Assembly (NCBI GenBank): GCA_027943245.1
Contig: JANDJZ010000111.1
Location: 1 to 64,000, forward strand
DNA: 64,000 nt
Direction: 5' to 3'
DNA from: Acanthamoeba sp. SK_2022b
Lineage: Eukaryota > Discosea > Longamoebia > Acanthamoebidae
The notes beneath the pieces are model-generated. The model was not told where the DNA came from. It made no database searches and was given only the letters and a program-made list of their open reading frames with translations. The position numbers and the translations under genes are program-made. Positions 19,797 through 31,600 of this stretch are shown piece by piece. How positions within the stretch are numbered: the stretch's first letter is position 1; every line of letters starts with the position of its first letter.

Positions 19797-21049
19797 ATGG
19801 AGAACGAGTATGTGGTGGTTGGGCAACACCAGCAGCAAATGGTGCCTCTACAGCATCACCAACAGGTGCTGAACCATCACGAATTCGACTACTTGGTTGT
19901 AATCGACTTCGAGGCCACTTGCGACGAAGGGGAGCAGCCCAAGGTCACACGCGAGAACCAGGAAATTATCGAGTTCCCGTGGGTCGTCATCGACCTCGTC
20001 AATCAGCAAGTGATTGACAAGCGGCAAATTTACGTGCGGCCTGAATGGACTTCACAGCTCACGCCCTTCTGCGTCAAGCTGACCGGCATCACGGATGATA
20101 AGCTCAGGGAGGCCCCTCTCCTCCACGAGGCCATGGCCCAGGTGCCTTCTTCTCCCCTTATACGCGTATATCTCGGTTTTTTGTTCGCTTAAGTTATTCT
20201 TCGATTGCATTTCATTTGGCCTTTAGAGATGCAGCGCAAGTTCGCGTGCACGTTTGGGGGGCTGACCCGACGTTGTATATGTCGCACTAACCGATCGGCT
20301 CCACTCAGTTTGATCGTTACGTGGATGACTGCTTCGCGAGACGTGGCAAAACCTTCTGTATCCTCACCGACGGCGACTGGGACCTCAAGATGTGCCTCCT
20401 CCAGGAGACGCGCAAGAAGGACATCGCCCGCGCTCCCCACTACATGACTTACTTCGTGCGTTTGCCCTGCCGTCTTCCCCCCTTCGAGTGTCGCCCCATC
20501 GCACTCTGACGCCGTGTCGTGTGGGGGTGCTTGTGCGGGTGGACCACCACGTCCAGGATGTGAAAGAGGAGTTCCTCAAGGTGTTCCCGCAGCCCTCGCA
20601 CTACAAGCCGTCCCTCATGACCATGCTGCGCCGTATGTGGCCTTTCCTCTCCACGCCTCTCTCTCTCTCTCTCTCTCTCTCTGCGTGTGCGTGCGTGCGT
20701 GCGGAGCTGTCTCGTGCCTCATCTTTATCGTTCCAGACCTGAACCTGGTGATGGAAGGACGCCACCACTCGGGCCTCTACGATTGCGTCAACATCAGGTA
20801 ACCTGCCCCCGCCCAAATTGAAGAAACCTGCCCCCGCCTCGGCGCTTTTTCATCTTATTCTTATTTTAATACTGAAACGGCTCTCTCCCCCGCGATCTCG
20901 CAGTAACATCGTGCTGGAGCTGATTCGCCACGGGCACTACTTTGGCCAGCCCCAGATCATTCCGCCCGATTATGACCCCTCCACCGGTAACCCCATCACC
21001 GCATCACCGCCATCCTCCCACTGTCGCGCGCGTGCGAGTAGCTCACTTA

Positions 21050-21108
<59 letters not shown>

Positions 21109-22285
21109 CATCAGATCCGGCATTTGCTCGCGACTTCAACCGCAGCGGTCCGCCCATATTTTTGCGTCTGGCTGAAGGTAGGCGTCGGTTGCCCCTCCCC
21201 GCAACCCTCGGGTCCAACTGACCAACCACCCGTGCGTGCGTGTGCGCGGTGGTACAGGGAGTGAGGAGGAGACAAAGGTCATCGTCATGCGAGGACTGCC
21301 CTGGAGCGCCACCGATGCGGACGTGGCCATGTTCTTCTCCGGCCTGGACATCGTCCCCGGCGGCATCCACCTCATTCACGACCACACCGGCCGACCCTCT
21401 GGTACGACCTCTTCCCCCCGTTTGTCAAACGTGTGCATACGTGCACATGTCCTCTTCCACTCCTCCCGCTCACGCTCCGATGTCTGCCCTCCCTTTGAAA
21501 ACAGGCGTGGCTTATGTGGAGTTCAGCTCCGCGGAGGAGGTCAACAACGCTCTGCAGCGCCACAACGGCTTCATCGGCTCCCGCTACATCGAGGTGCCCT
21601 CCCCCCTCTCCTCCTCTCTTGTCTTCTCGCACCGGTGGCGCTTGTGCAGCGCCGAGAGATGGGAAGGCGAGAGAGAGAGAGAGAGAGAGAGAGAAGGCTG
21701 ACCCCGCAGCTCCACTTCACGCGCAGGTCTACCCCAGCGATGCCAACAGCTTGACCGCCATCCTGGCCTCGCAGGCGGCCAAGACCGCTCACCAGTCGGA
21801 GGAGATCAGGCCCGGTACGCTTCCGTTTGATCTGGTCGCTGCTGCGTTGGAAGCCGAGGGAGAGGCAAGCCTGCCAGCCGGCCAGCTCTGGGCTGACCGT
21901 GGTCGGGGCGTGGCGTCGTTCCAGGGGACTGGTACTGCATCAACTGCGGCGACCACCAGTTCGCGTCGAGGATCGTGTGCCGCAAGTGCTCCACCCCGCG
22001 CCCCGTGGAGGACGGCGAGAACAGCCTCGGCGGCGGCGGCGGCGGCGGCGGTTACGTCGACGTCACCAACGGCGGCCTGGTCGTGGTGGACGACGGCAGC
22101 GGCGGCGGCGAGGCCGAGGACAACGGCGGCGAGGCCGAGGAGGGCGAAGGGGGGGCGAGGACACACGCGCGTGGCCCCCAATACCCGCAGCACGTCGACG
22201 GCGGCGCGCCCCAGCATTTCAGGGAGCGGGGCGGCCGAAAGGGGTTCAGACAGCAGCAGCAGCAGCAGCAGCAGCAACAGCAGAT

Positions 22286-22316
<31 letters not shown>

Positions 22317-22534
22317 CAGCAGCAGCAGCTCGGCCAGATGCCCAACCACTACTACGCGGCCAGCAATCCCAACTACTACAGCTACTACCAGCAGCTGCTC
22401 AGCGGGATGGGCGTGCGGCCAGGCGACTGGCTCTGCGCCTCGTGCAACGAGCTCAACTTCGCCTCGAGGAGGGTAAGCCCGTTGTCCCCCGTCACCTTCC
22501 CGCCTTTTGCTCACAACCGCTCACCCCTTCTCCC

Positions 22535-22569
<35 letters not shown>

Positions 22570-23300
22570 CCCCCCCTCGTGCAGGTGTGTCGGAAATGCA
22601 ACTTCAATCCGTCGCTCTACTTTGCCCAGTTCCCCGTACACCACAGGTAACGAGAGCCTGACCTGCCACTCCCGCCTCTGCTCTGGCCCAGTTTGGTTAG
22701 CGGCTAGGCCTATAGACTCACGCCCCCCCCCCCAAAACGTCTGCAGGGCGCACGACTGGCGCTGTCCCACGTGTGCCGACATCAACTTTGGGTCGCGCAC
22801 GGTGTGTCGCAAGTGCGGCACTGCGCAGTCGATGGCCTTTGCCGCCGCCCCCACCGGACGCGGCAAGCCCTCTGGCCGAGGTCGGCTCCCCCAATCCCAG
22901 CCCGCTCACGCTCACAACCCCACCACTCTCCCGCGCTCACTCTCTTTTGCTCTCATCTCGCAAACACACCAAAACAGGATACGGCGGCAGAGGAATGCGA
23001 GGGGGGCGGGGAAGAGGGGGAGCGCAGTTCGGGCCAGGCGATGGCGCCGGCGTGGTGCCGTCGAGCTTCCGGCCAGGGGACTGGTTCTGCGACCAGTGCA
23101 AGGACCACAACTTCGCGTCGAGGAAGGTGTGCAGGAAGTGTGGCGCCGAGCGAGGAGAGGACGTCATCACGGGCGAGGAGGGCGTGGTGCTCGTGGACGG
23201 CATGGTCGACCCCTCGGCCCACGGCATGATGATGCCGCCCCCCGCGGACATTGACGGCTCGCTCGAGGCCGAACAGCGGGGCGTCTACGGCGGCTGGTAA
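19797..23300 (+). CDS. ERI1-like DEDDh exonuclease fused to RRM and four RanBP2 zinc fingers
   Basis: Exons join in frame from ATG 19797 to TAA 23298-23300. After a Gln-rich start, the exonuclease shows VIDFEATCDE (Exo I), DGDWDLKMCL (Exo II) and HHSGLYDCVNIS (Exo III with His and Asp), as in the ERI1/3'hExo family, which trims histone mRNA ends, 5.8S rRNA and small RNAs. An intron at a shared codon then leads into an RRM (VIVMRGLPWSATDADV, GVAYVEFSSAEEV) of the hnRNP F/H type. Four RanBP2-type fingers follow: GDWYCINCGDHQFASR, GDWLCASCNELNFASR, HDWRCPTCADINFGSR and GDWFCDQCKDHNFASR, each with a downstream VCRKC. Gly- and Gln-rich linkers lie between, and an RGG-like patch precedes the last finger. 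The C-terminus is Asp/Glu-rich. I know no standard family with this order. Confidence 0.85.
21051..21105. repeat. (CA)n microsatellite in an exonuclease intron
   Basis: A perfect CA run lies inside the intron just before the exon that leads into the RRM. The reading frame is preserved across it (codon split G/AT), so no assembly break is evident here, unlike at 11375-11433. Confidence 0.95.
22251..22335 (+). repeat. (CAG)n repeat coding for a Gln/His-rich linker
   Basis: CAG units with CAA and CAT interruptions encode a polyglutamine stretch between the first and second zinc fingers of the exonuclease fusion protein. Confidence 0.9.
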
Positions 23301-23640
23301 GTGGCCCCCACGTGTTGGGGCAAAAGAGCTGTAGAGAGAGAGAGAGAGACGAGAGGACAAAGGGAGAGGAGGAGGAAGATGGAGGAGAGAGTGGGAGGGA
23401 GACGCGTGGTTGTTGATGATGAGCGGTGAGCGGAAGAAGGCGAGCGGAACAGAGCGAAAAACTGTGGAGCAGCTGAAAGAGGCCGATGCCTGACAAAACG
23501 TGATGATGATGGATGAGGGCTCTGTGGGATAGGATGGAATCGATTTGGCGATCGAACACAACACCAACAATGCGACGTGGGATTTAACCAACCGACCCCG
23601 CCTCCCTGTTTTGATTGCGCGTTATTGGGCGGGCCGACAG
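23301..23640. other. Convergent intergenic region with GA-rich tract
   Basis: About 340 bp between the stop codons of the exonuclease fusion and TELO2. It contains a (GA)n run near 23333-23350 and otherwise nothing gene-like; it should hold both 3' untranslated ends. Confidence 0.6.
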
Positions 23641-26600
23641 TCACTGGCCGAGCAGGTTTGCCGGGTCGTTGAGCTGCTGCCTCGTCACTTGCTCGGCCAC
23701 CTTCCTGAGCTCGAGCAGGCTTGCCGACGCCAGCGCTCTGCACCGAGAGAGAGGCCACGCAGAGAATGAGAAGTTTAGCCCCCCCCTCCCCAAGCTCCGA
23801 AGGCTCCCCTCCCACACCCATGGGTTGGGGAGGGCGTAGTGCCTGGAGTGCTCGTCGGGGTCGTCGCGGTAGACCGAGACCAACCAGGCCTGCACCTCGT
23901 TGAAGTCGTCGAGGAAGTCGGACACGAGAAGGCTCGCCGGCACGAGGGCGACGGTGCGCGCGGCGGCCAGGAGAGCGGCCCTCCGCACGTTGGCCTCGCG
24001 ATGATACCGCACCGCCCACACAAAATCCACCAGCGCGCGCACCTGTCAGGTGTCGATTAGCGCTGAGGTAGGGCGGAGGTAGGGCGGAGGAGCCTGCGTG
24101 CCATCCGGTAGAGGGAGGAAGGGGTTGCCGCGCTGCCCATGCACTCGATGAACACGGACAGGGCGTGGAGGAGCTTGCTGAGCACGATGCTGTCCTCCCC
24201 GAGCAGGTTGAACGTGTTGTCAGAGCTGCCGACCCACGCGAACACAGCCCATACACGCTCGCTTAGTACTAGACTAAACTTGCTGCCGAGCCAAACGGGA
24301 GAGGGAGGCCGAACCTGTCGTAGCCCCGCATGAGAGGATAGAAGAAGAGCCCGTGCACGCCCACAAAACGATTGGCCTTGCCTGGAGGAGCAAAACCATG
24401 AAGCAAAGTGCGCGCGTTACTCCCTGGCCAAAAGGGCGGTGGGGCATCGGTGGACCATCATCGCGGAGCTCACCTGATTGGGCCAACGTCGGGCCCTTCC
24501 TGCTGCCTAGCCTCTTGGTCTCCCTGCCGAGGGGTCTGCTGTGGGCCACCACCATCGCCGCCGGCTGGGCGCCCTCTGTGTCGCCGGCCGACCCCGCTTG
24601 ACTGGGCAGGTGCGGCAGCCTCTCATCCTCGTCGTGGGCAAGACTGTGGGCCAGTGAGCCCTCGACCGCCGCATGAACGCAAAGCACGAGGCACGCGCCA
24701 CCTACCTTCGGGCGTCTCGGTCAATGTACAGGGAGGCGAAGCGAGCGGGGGAGAGACCGCCGCGCAGGTCGATGTCCTTGGTCTCGCGGAGGAGCGGCTG
24801 TCCCTGAGGAGGAGGAGGGGCCGCGCCTGCTCTCGGCCCGGTTAGGCGAGGAAGAGAGGAGAAGAGAGGGGCAGCCGCACTCGGGAGCGATGGAGCGGCG
24901 GCCTGGGAGAGCGGGTGGGAGGCAGAGGGAGCGAACATCGGCTCGAGGGAGGAGTCGGCCAGCTCCTTGGCGGCCTCCGCCATGACCACCAGCATGTCGG
25001 TCCTGCGCGGGCCAAGGTTCAGACGTGACCCGAGGCCCTTCCTCCCTGCGACAGCTCGGTGTCGCGGGGGGAGCCACACCGAGCGAAATGGAGGAGGACG
25101 CACCGCTGCTGAATGGAGTAGTTCTGGGCGTAGAACTGCTCGGTGAGGTAGCGCACGAGCCGGGGGGTCTCCTCGTCGCTGGCCAGCAGAGCGATCATCG
25201 CCTGGTCGCCCACACGGCAGATCAAGAAGGTGAGAAAGAGAGGGAGAGAGAGAGGGAGAGGGAGAGGGAGAGGGAGAGGGAGAGGGAGAGGGAGAGGGAG
25301 AGGGAGAGCGGGAGAGAGGCTCCCCCTCCACGTGCAGAGAGGGTTATGGCGCACTTGGAAGCGCATCTCGCCAAAGCCCTCGATCTCGTACTGGTTGTGC
25401 AGGTGCAGCAGCGTGCGCATCAGGTCGAGCGAGACGTCGTGGAGGTCGCCTTTAGGTGATGAGGCGAGAGAGAGTGTGTGTGTGGGTGGGTGTGGGTCAG
25501 TTGGACCACACCACATATGGGGGGGAGGAGAGAGAGTCTCTGGGGCAGCCATCCCACCTCGCGCGTCTGTGCGGATCAGGCCTTCGGCCGCCTTGAGCGC
25601 GCCCTCCAAGCGATCCGGCTCCTCCTTTGACCGAAGCCCTGCCCGCACGCAGCCAAGCCCGTCAAGTGTGAGAGTGAGGCCTCGCGAGGGGAGGGGAGTG
25701 GGGGGTGGGCAGGCTCACCCGCCAGCACGTCACGGAGGTAGACCGGTATCTTGACTTGGCTCAGGTCGCTCTCGTCGTCTTCGAGGTCGTAGGCTTGGAG
25801 CTCGTCCTCGCTGTCGCTCACGCCCTCCTCGCTATCCTCCAGCCGCAGATCGGAGTCGTCGATGTCGCCGTCTCGGGCTCCCGCCTGCGCCTCCTCGTCT
25901 TCCTCCTCTTCTGTGGCGAGAAACAGAGCGTCGGGGTCGTCCTCCACCTGTGTGTCGCGGTGTAAGTCGCATACGGTGGAAGCAGGGAACGCGCTGTTGC
26001 CTTACCTTCTTCCTCCTCCGCCGTCGCTTCTTCTTTCCTGTCGACGGCTCACCGATGACCACTGCGTCGCTCGGCGCGCTGTCGGCCGCGGAGGCGATCG
26101 AGTCGTTCGGTTGTGCCTCCTCGCTCTCCTCCTCCTCCTCCTCGCCCTCATCGTCGGACAAGGGCTGGTACTCAAACTCAAGCGGCTTCTCAGCGTCGGG
26201 GTCGAGAATTCGCGAGAACCGTTCCGCCACGATCATGCCGAACCTGAGGCGGCGCGCAGGGAGAGAGAGAGAGAGTCAGTCAGTCAGTCAGTCGGTCGGT
26301 CAGTCAACTCTTCTCCCGACCCACTCCTTTAGCCAACGAGGCTGCTGTGAGGCTTGGAACGCACCTCCGCGTGCGGCCGACCGGATAGGCGATGTAGTTT
26401 TGCACGCCGCCCACCAGCCCGATCAGCAGACCGTCTGCGCCGCGAGGGAGTTCATCTCAGGCCAGCCAACGTGTTGCGTGCCGATGGAACGGAAAGAGGG
26501 GGGAGAGGGGAGAGGGGAGAGGGAGCTGGAGACGTGTACCAGTGCCGGTCAGGTCCTCCTTGGTCAGGTAGCCCAATCCGTAGGTGATGGCCCTGAAGAG

Positions 26601-28392
26601 GTACCTGTGCTGCTCGTACGACGAATGTCGTATGAAGCCCTTCTCGCCCCACACGCCGACCACCTTCACAAGCGCGTCGAGCAGAGGTCGCTGGCCCGCA
26701 GCGGCTCCGCCCATCTCGTCGTCGCCATCCATGGTGGTGGCCTTCTCCTTCGCCTTGCCGGTCGGCGAGTTCGGGCCGAGCCGGGCCAGGAAGTCGATCA
26801 ACACGCGGAGGACAGCGGGCGGGTAGACCTTCACGAGCAGCAGCTTGTGAAGGAACAGATACGAGAGCGCGTGGTCGTTACGTTTCCCACCGGATCGCTC
26901 GCTCCTTGTCTCGGTCGCGTGCCTAGAGACGGGCTCGCCAAAGAGCTCGAACAGGACCTGCGCACGCAGCTGGTAGAGGGGCGTCGAAGCGCTCTCGCTC
27001 CTCCTCTGGAGCCGGGCGGTGGAGACGAAGTCGCGGGAGAAGTGCTTCGTGTGGTCGAGTCGCAGCAGGAGGGCATGGACGAAGCTCTCCACGGCGTTCT
27101 GAGGGATGGCACGAACGATGGACCCAAAGCGTGCCTTCCACTCGCTGCCAACCGCCGCACATGTCACCAATTGAGCTCTGTGCGCAATGAGACAGGGGCC
27201 AGTGGCAGAAGGGTGCATACCTTTCATGAAGATGGGCGAGGATGGAGGGGAGTAGGGCTTCCATCATGGCCGCGCCTCGCCCGACAAGACTCAGCTTGCC
27301 AAAGAGTTGGCCCAGCAACGCCAGCAGGACTCCTTCGTTCACCTATCGCCACCAGGACAGCCCAGGAGGGCACAGCGTGAGCCGAGTCGACGCACCAAAG
27401 CTTGGTCCTCGTCGATCTCCATACCTTGTGGTGGAGGGCGCTCAGCGCCTGCGCGGTGACGAGCCTCGTGAAGTGGCTGTGGTGTGAATGGGTCGTGTGG
27501 GCATAAACCGGTCGTTAGATCTCGTGAAGCGCGCGAGCATGAGCCAGAGCAAACACCAAGAGAGAAGAGGGCGGCCGCACTGTTCGCGGAGCGCGTGAGG
27601 GATATCGCCAGCAGCCTCTCGATAGACGGCGCTAATGCGGTCGGGAAGCGAACAGAGAATGCTCAGCACTTTCGTCCATAGAGCGTCCTGCCCTCCGACG
27701 ACGTGTGCCCTGCAGAAGATACGACGGTGATGGTGATGAAGAGGCCAAACGTTTGTAAGAGAAGCGCTCGCATACCCTTCGTGTCGCGCAAAGTGGCTGA
27801 ACAGCCGCGAGATGCCACCGTCGGCGGTGAGCATCATTTCCAAGAGCTCAGCCACGGTCTTGACTATGAAGTCCCTTTCGTCTTTGGCTGTGCTCTGCTC
27901 TTTCTCGTCGCCCGCAGGCTCTGCCGCGGCCGGTGGCGGTGGCCGATGGCGGACCTCCATCACGATGGGGAGGTTCTTAGAGCGCATTCCTTCGTTCCAG
28001 CCGTTGGTCGAATGCGCAGTGCCTGCCTCACGCGATGCATCGCCAACGCGTCCGAACTCGGTGAGCGCCAGGGCGAGAGCAAGGAAGGCCTCCACCGGCG
28101 GCACTTCAGGCGACGTGAAGAAGGAATCAAAGATGCGCGACCTCTCGTCTCGCGTGAAGCACAGGATCCAGTTGGGCAGCACAGACTGGAGCAGGAAGTG
28201 CGTCCAGTTGGTGTATTGCTCCGTGAAGAAGGCGCGCTTGTCTTCGCTGCCCCAAGCGTTTGCCGCTTGTGCAAAGGCTCCCTGCGCAATGCGCGTAAGC
28301 GCATCTCTCACCTCCCCTGGGCTGCGTGCAGCGGTGATAAGGGTCTTGGCATCTGCCACCAGATCTTTAATCTGCTCAGATGCCGTCTGCAT
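23641..28392 (-). CDS. TELO2: Telomere length regulation protein TEL2 homologue
   Basis: TEL2 works with TTI1 and TTI2 (TTT complex) and HSP90 to mature PIK-related kinases such as TOR, ATM and ATR. The conserved TEL2 core is easy to see: SQVKIPVYLRDVLAG, RLEGALKAAEGLIRTD, DVSLDLMRTLLHLHNQYE, LVRYLTEQFYAQNYSIQQR and MLVVMAEAAKELA. The N-terminal half is a long alpha-solenoid-like series of exons. An acidic Ser/Glu/Asp linker with a Lys/Arg-rich patch (KKKRRRRRKK) precedes the core; such acidic phospho-linkers bind R2TP in animals. I chose the ATG at 28390-28392 (MQTASEQIKDL). The frame stays open further up, so an earlier exon is possible. The gene has many short introns, one with a GGGAGA hexamer array. 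Its stop is at 23641-23643. It starts only 100 bp after the RFX-gene stop. Confidence 0.87.
25250..25308. repeat. (GGGAGA)n hexamer array in a TELO2 intron
   Basis: About ten tandem GGGAGA units lie on the plus strand inside an intron of TELO2. The G-runs are regularly spaced and could form G-quadruplexes in DNA; the transcript carries the C-rich strand. Confidence 0.9.
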
Positions 28393-28491
28393 CTTGAGCT
28401 GAACCAGATTCGATCTTTGGTGGGCCGGCTGTTGCACGAATGCTGCAGTACAGACTGTGTCGACATAAATAATAACGCTGGCCCAGGTCGT

Positions 28492-28610
28492 CTACTCGCC
28501 CTGGTACTTGGTGTCCTCAGAAGAAAGCTGATCCCAGGGGAAGTAATCCAGTGGTGGTGGCGGCGCATGCGGTTGCTGCAGTTGGAGATGCTGCTGTTGC
28601 TCGTGCTGCT

Positions 28611-28644
<34 letters not shown>

Positions 28645-31600
28645 GCCGTAGAAGAGCTGTTCGCCAGAAGGTGCACCACCGCTGGAGTGGAGCCCGCGCG
28701 AGCCTGAAATAGGGGGTGGTGGCCCGCTACGCGACACCGGAAGCGTGGGCGAGAGCGAGGGCGGAGTCGGGACCGAGGGCATGCTGTCGCCAGCGTCGCC
28801 GCCCACGTACTGCTGGTAGCGTTGGGGGTGAGTGGGCAGAGGGTTCGAGTGGTAGAGCCGGCCACCTCCCCGCTGCCTGCCAAAGGAAAGGCCCGTGAGC
28901 GAGTCCTCCTCGGAGCCCGCCGGTCCCAGCAGGCTGTCGCCGGGGGAGTAGAGCATTGGCGGCGACGAGCGGTGCTGCGGGTAGTGGGCGTAATCCTGGG
29001 GCCGCACCCGCTGAGGCACGGGAGCGATCGGCGCGTGCATGGGCTGCGGCACGCCCTGTGGGGGCGAGTAGGGCGGCTGGACGAAGCCGGGCGCGGGCGG
29101 GAGAGAGTAGGGGTGGTCGGCCGGCGGCGGCGTGTAGGGGCCGCCGCTGGCAGAGGTGGGCATCGGGGCGGAGGAGCGCGAAGCAGAGAAACGAGACCGC
29201 GAGGTGGGGTAGGACGACGAGTGCGAGTACGACGACTCGCCGGCGTAGCTGGAGAGGCTCGGGCTGGAGTGAGAGCGGGGAATGGAGGAAGGGGGCGGGG
29301 GCTGTTGGGGCGGCGGTATGAGGTAACGAGAGGCGTGCGCCTCCTCCATCACCTCCTCCTGGTAGCAGGCGGGGCACGAGTGCGGCCCATACTCAGGCGG
29401 ATGGGGGTGGTGGTGGTGGTGGTGATGGTGCGGCGGGGGATAGGTGTAGTGCGGAGGCGGGGGAGGAGGCTGGTGGTGAGGCTGGTGGTGAGAGTGGGGC
29501 GGATAGAAGTAGTAGGGCGTGTGCTGGTGCTGGTAGTGGTGAGGATGCGGGTGCGGGTGCGGGTGCTGCCTCGGGAGGTGGTGTTGCTGCTGGTAGGAAC
29601 GCGGCGGGGGCGGCTGCTGCGGGGGGTAGTAGGAGAGCTGGTCGGCCGGCAGCAGGGAGGAGGGGGCCGGCACGGGAGGAGAGGGCAGGTACTGACGCGG
29701 CGCGGACAGGCGCATCTCGGTGTCGGCCTCGCCGCTACCGGTGAGCTGTGGCGAGGGCATGGAAGACGACGGCGGAGTCGAGGCCGAAGGGCTGCGAGCG
29801 GCATTGGCCTTGGCGCCGACGCGCTGCCTCAGGATGGACGACAAGAAGACGCGCCTGGTAAGCTCGGGCGAGGATGAGGTCACCGATGATGGGCCGGTCG
29901 GCGACGCCGCCGAGCCACCCGCCCCGGACGGCGCGTTGGGCGACGGCGCGGGGAAGGCGGAGGATGTCGTCGAGGTCGACGTCGACAGCGAAGGGTCGGA
30001 GGGCAGAGAGACGGGCCTGCCCAACATGGGGAGGAGGGTGAGATCGATGTCCCCCTTGTCGTCGACCAGCGTGGAGAGGGCCGCGATGGGCAGGCCCTTC
30101 TCGCCGAGCAACAGATTGCGTATCTGTTCCCCGATGTCGTCGCTGTCTGCTTGGTCGCTCGTCGCGGCCGTGCTGGTGGTGCTGGTGGTGGTTGTTGGGT
30201 CGCCCTCGTTGCTGCGTCGCCCTTTTCGGTCCTTGCCGCCTCTTGGTCGCTCGCCGCTCGCTGCCTTTCGCTTCTTGCCCTGGCCCTCGCTCACCCAGGT
30301 CAGGTTGGGCTCCTCCTCGCCCCCGCCAGGCCAGCCGGATCGCCCGCCACCGCCACTAAAGGCACCGCCACCGCCACCGCCACCTTCCGGTCCAGTGGAG
30401 TCGGGCGGCGCAGACGATGCGGCGTGCGAATCCACTTGACCGGCGGCAGCAAAGCGGCTAGGGTGGTAATGACGGAAGACGATGTTGGGCTTTGGTGCAA
30501 CCCGCTGAACGTCTCCCTCGCGGCTCTCGGCGCTGACGGGCGGGTTATCGCCTGTCTGGCGCTGGAGCTGCGCGTAATGCTAGAATGGCCAAGTGCGACA
30601 CAGGGAAACCGCTGTGGGTTAGTGACAGCAGAGAGGAGTAGCTGGCGTCGCCAAGAGACAGAGGGCGACAACACACGCGGCAGCGCAACACCAGCCGCCG
30701 AGCTAAATATTAAGGCCCCAGAAAGGGAAAAAAGATCGTCTCGAGGAGAAGATGTTGGGGCTGGCAGTGGCTAAAAATATGACCCAATGGTGAAGGCAGG
30801 AAGGGGCGTAGACTGGGATACTGGCATCCAGTGGCCAGCGCTCCAGGTCATCATAAAAAGATGTATATATGAAAAAATAAAGCAGTGACGGTGGCCATGA
30901 CAGGTTGGCGCAGTGTGGCGCGTGGCAGTGGGCGAAGAAGATGAGGGATGAGGCGTACCTGTTTTGCACTTCCCCGTGGACCTTTTCTCATGTCCTTGAT
31001 GCCAGGAAAGGCACGCTTCACCAGCTTGCCAAAGAAGGTGGGCGTGAAGGTGATGTCGCCTGTGGATGGACGCCGTAGATGTGGGCCCGGTAGTGACGAA
31101 TGCAGAGAAAGAGAGTGAGGGAGAGAGAGAGTCAAGATAGGGGAGAAGGAAAGAAGAGAAAAAGTGAGAAGGAGCGAGAAGGCGACTGACTCGCAACGCC
31201 GCGCCACACTGCCTGAGAAGTACACCCGGCTGAGACAGAGGAGAGAAGGGCGGAACAAAACCGGACGACACCGTTGAGCGCGCAACGGCTTCCCACACGC
31301 GCCGCCTTGGGCCGGAGAGAAATAATACGCTATTCTCGGGAGTGAGGCCAAACAAAGGTGGCGCCACGCGTGAAGTGACCGTTACGGCAATGTCGCAAAG
31401 TGGTTCGCAGGTGGAACAGTGCCTGTGTGGAAAATCGAAGAAAAAGGAAGCACGGCCTCCGATTTGGACGCGCGTAACGGCATGCCTGGGATAGCAGCGC
31501 GCCAGCAACAAAAAGCGCGGCAGCGATTGCGTGCTGGCCAGATCCAACGGTGCCGGAGCGGAGTGACACCCCGGAGTATTGGTGGGGGGGGGGGCTTCGA

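Noticed and set aside
21827..23254. 475-codon plus-strand opening rich in Arg, Pro and Ala
   Set aside because: It overlaps the exonuclease-RRM-zinc finger exons in another frame and shows only GC-driven composition; the zinc-finger frame has clear motifs.
25950..27380. 476-codon plus-strand opening
   Set aside because: It lies antisense to TELO2 exons that carry conserved sequence and is explained by high GC content.
28822..29877. 351-codon plus-strand opening, Arg/Gly-rich
   Set aside because: Antisense shadow of the Ser/Pro/His-rich C-terminus of the RFX protein.
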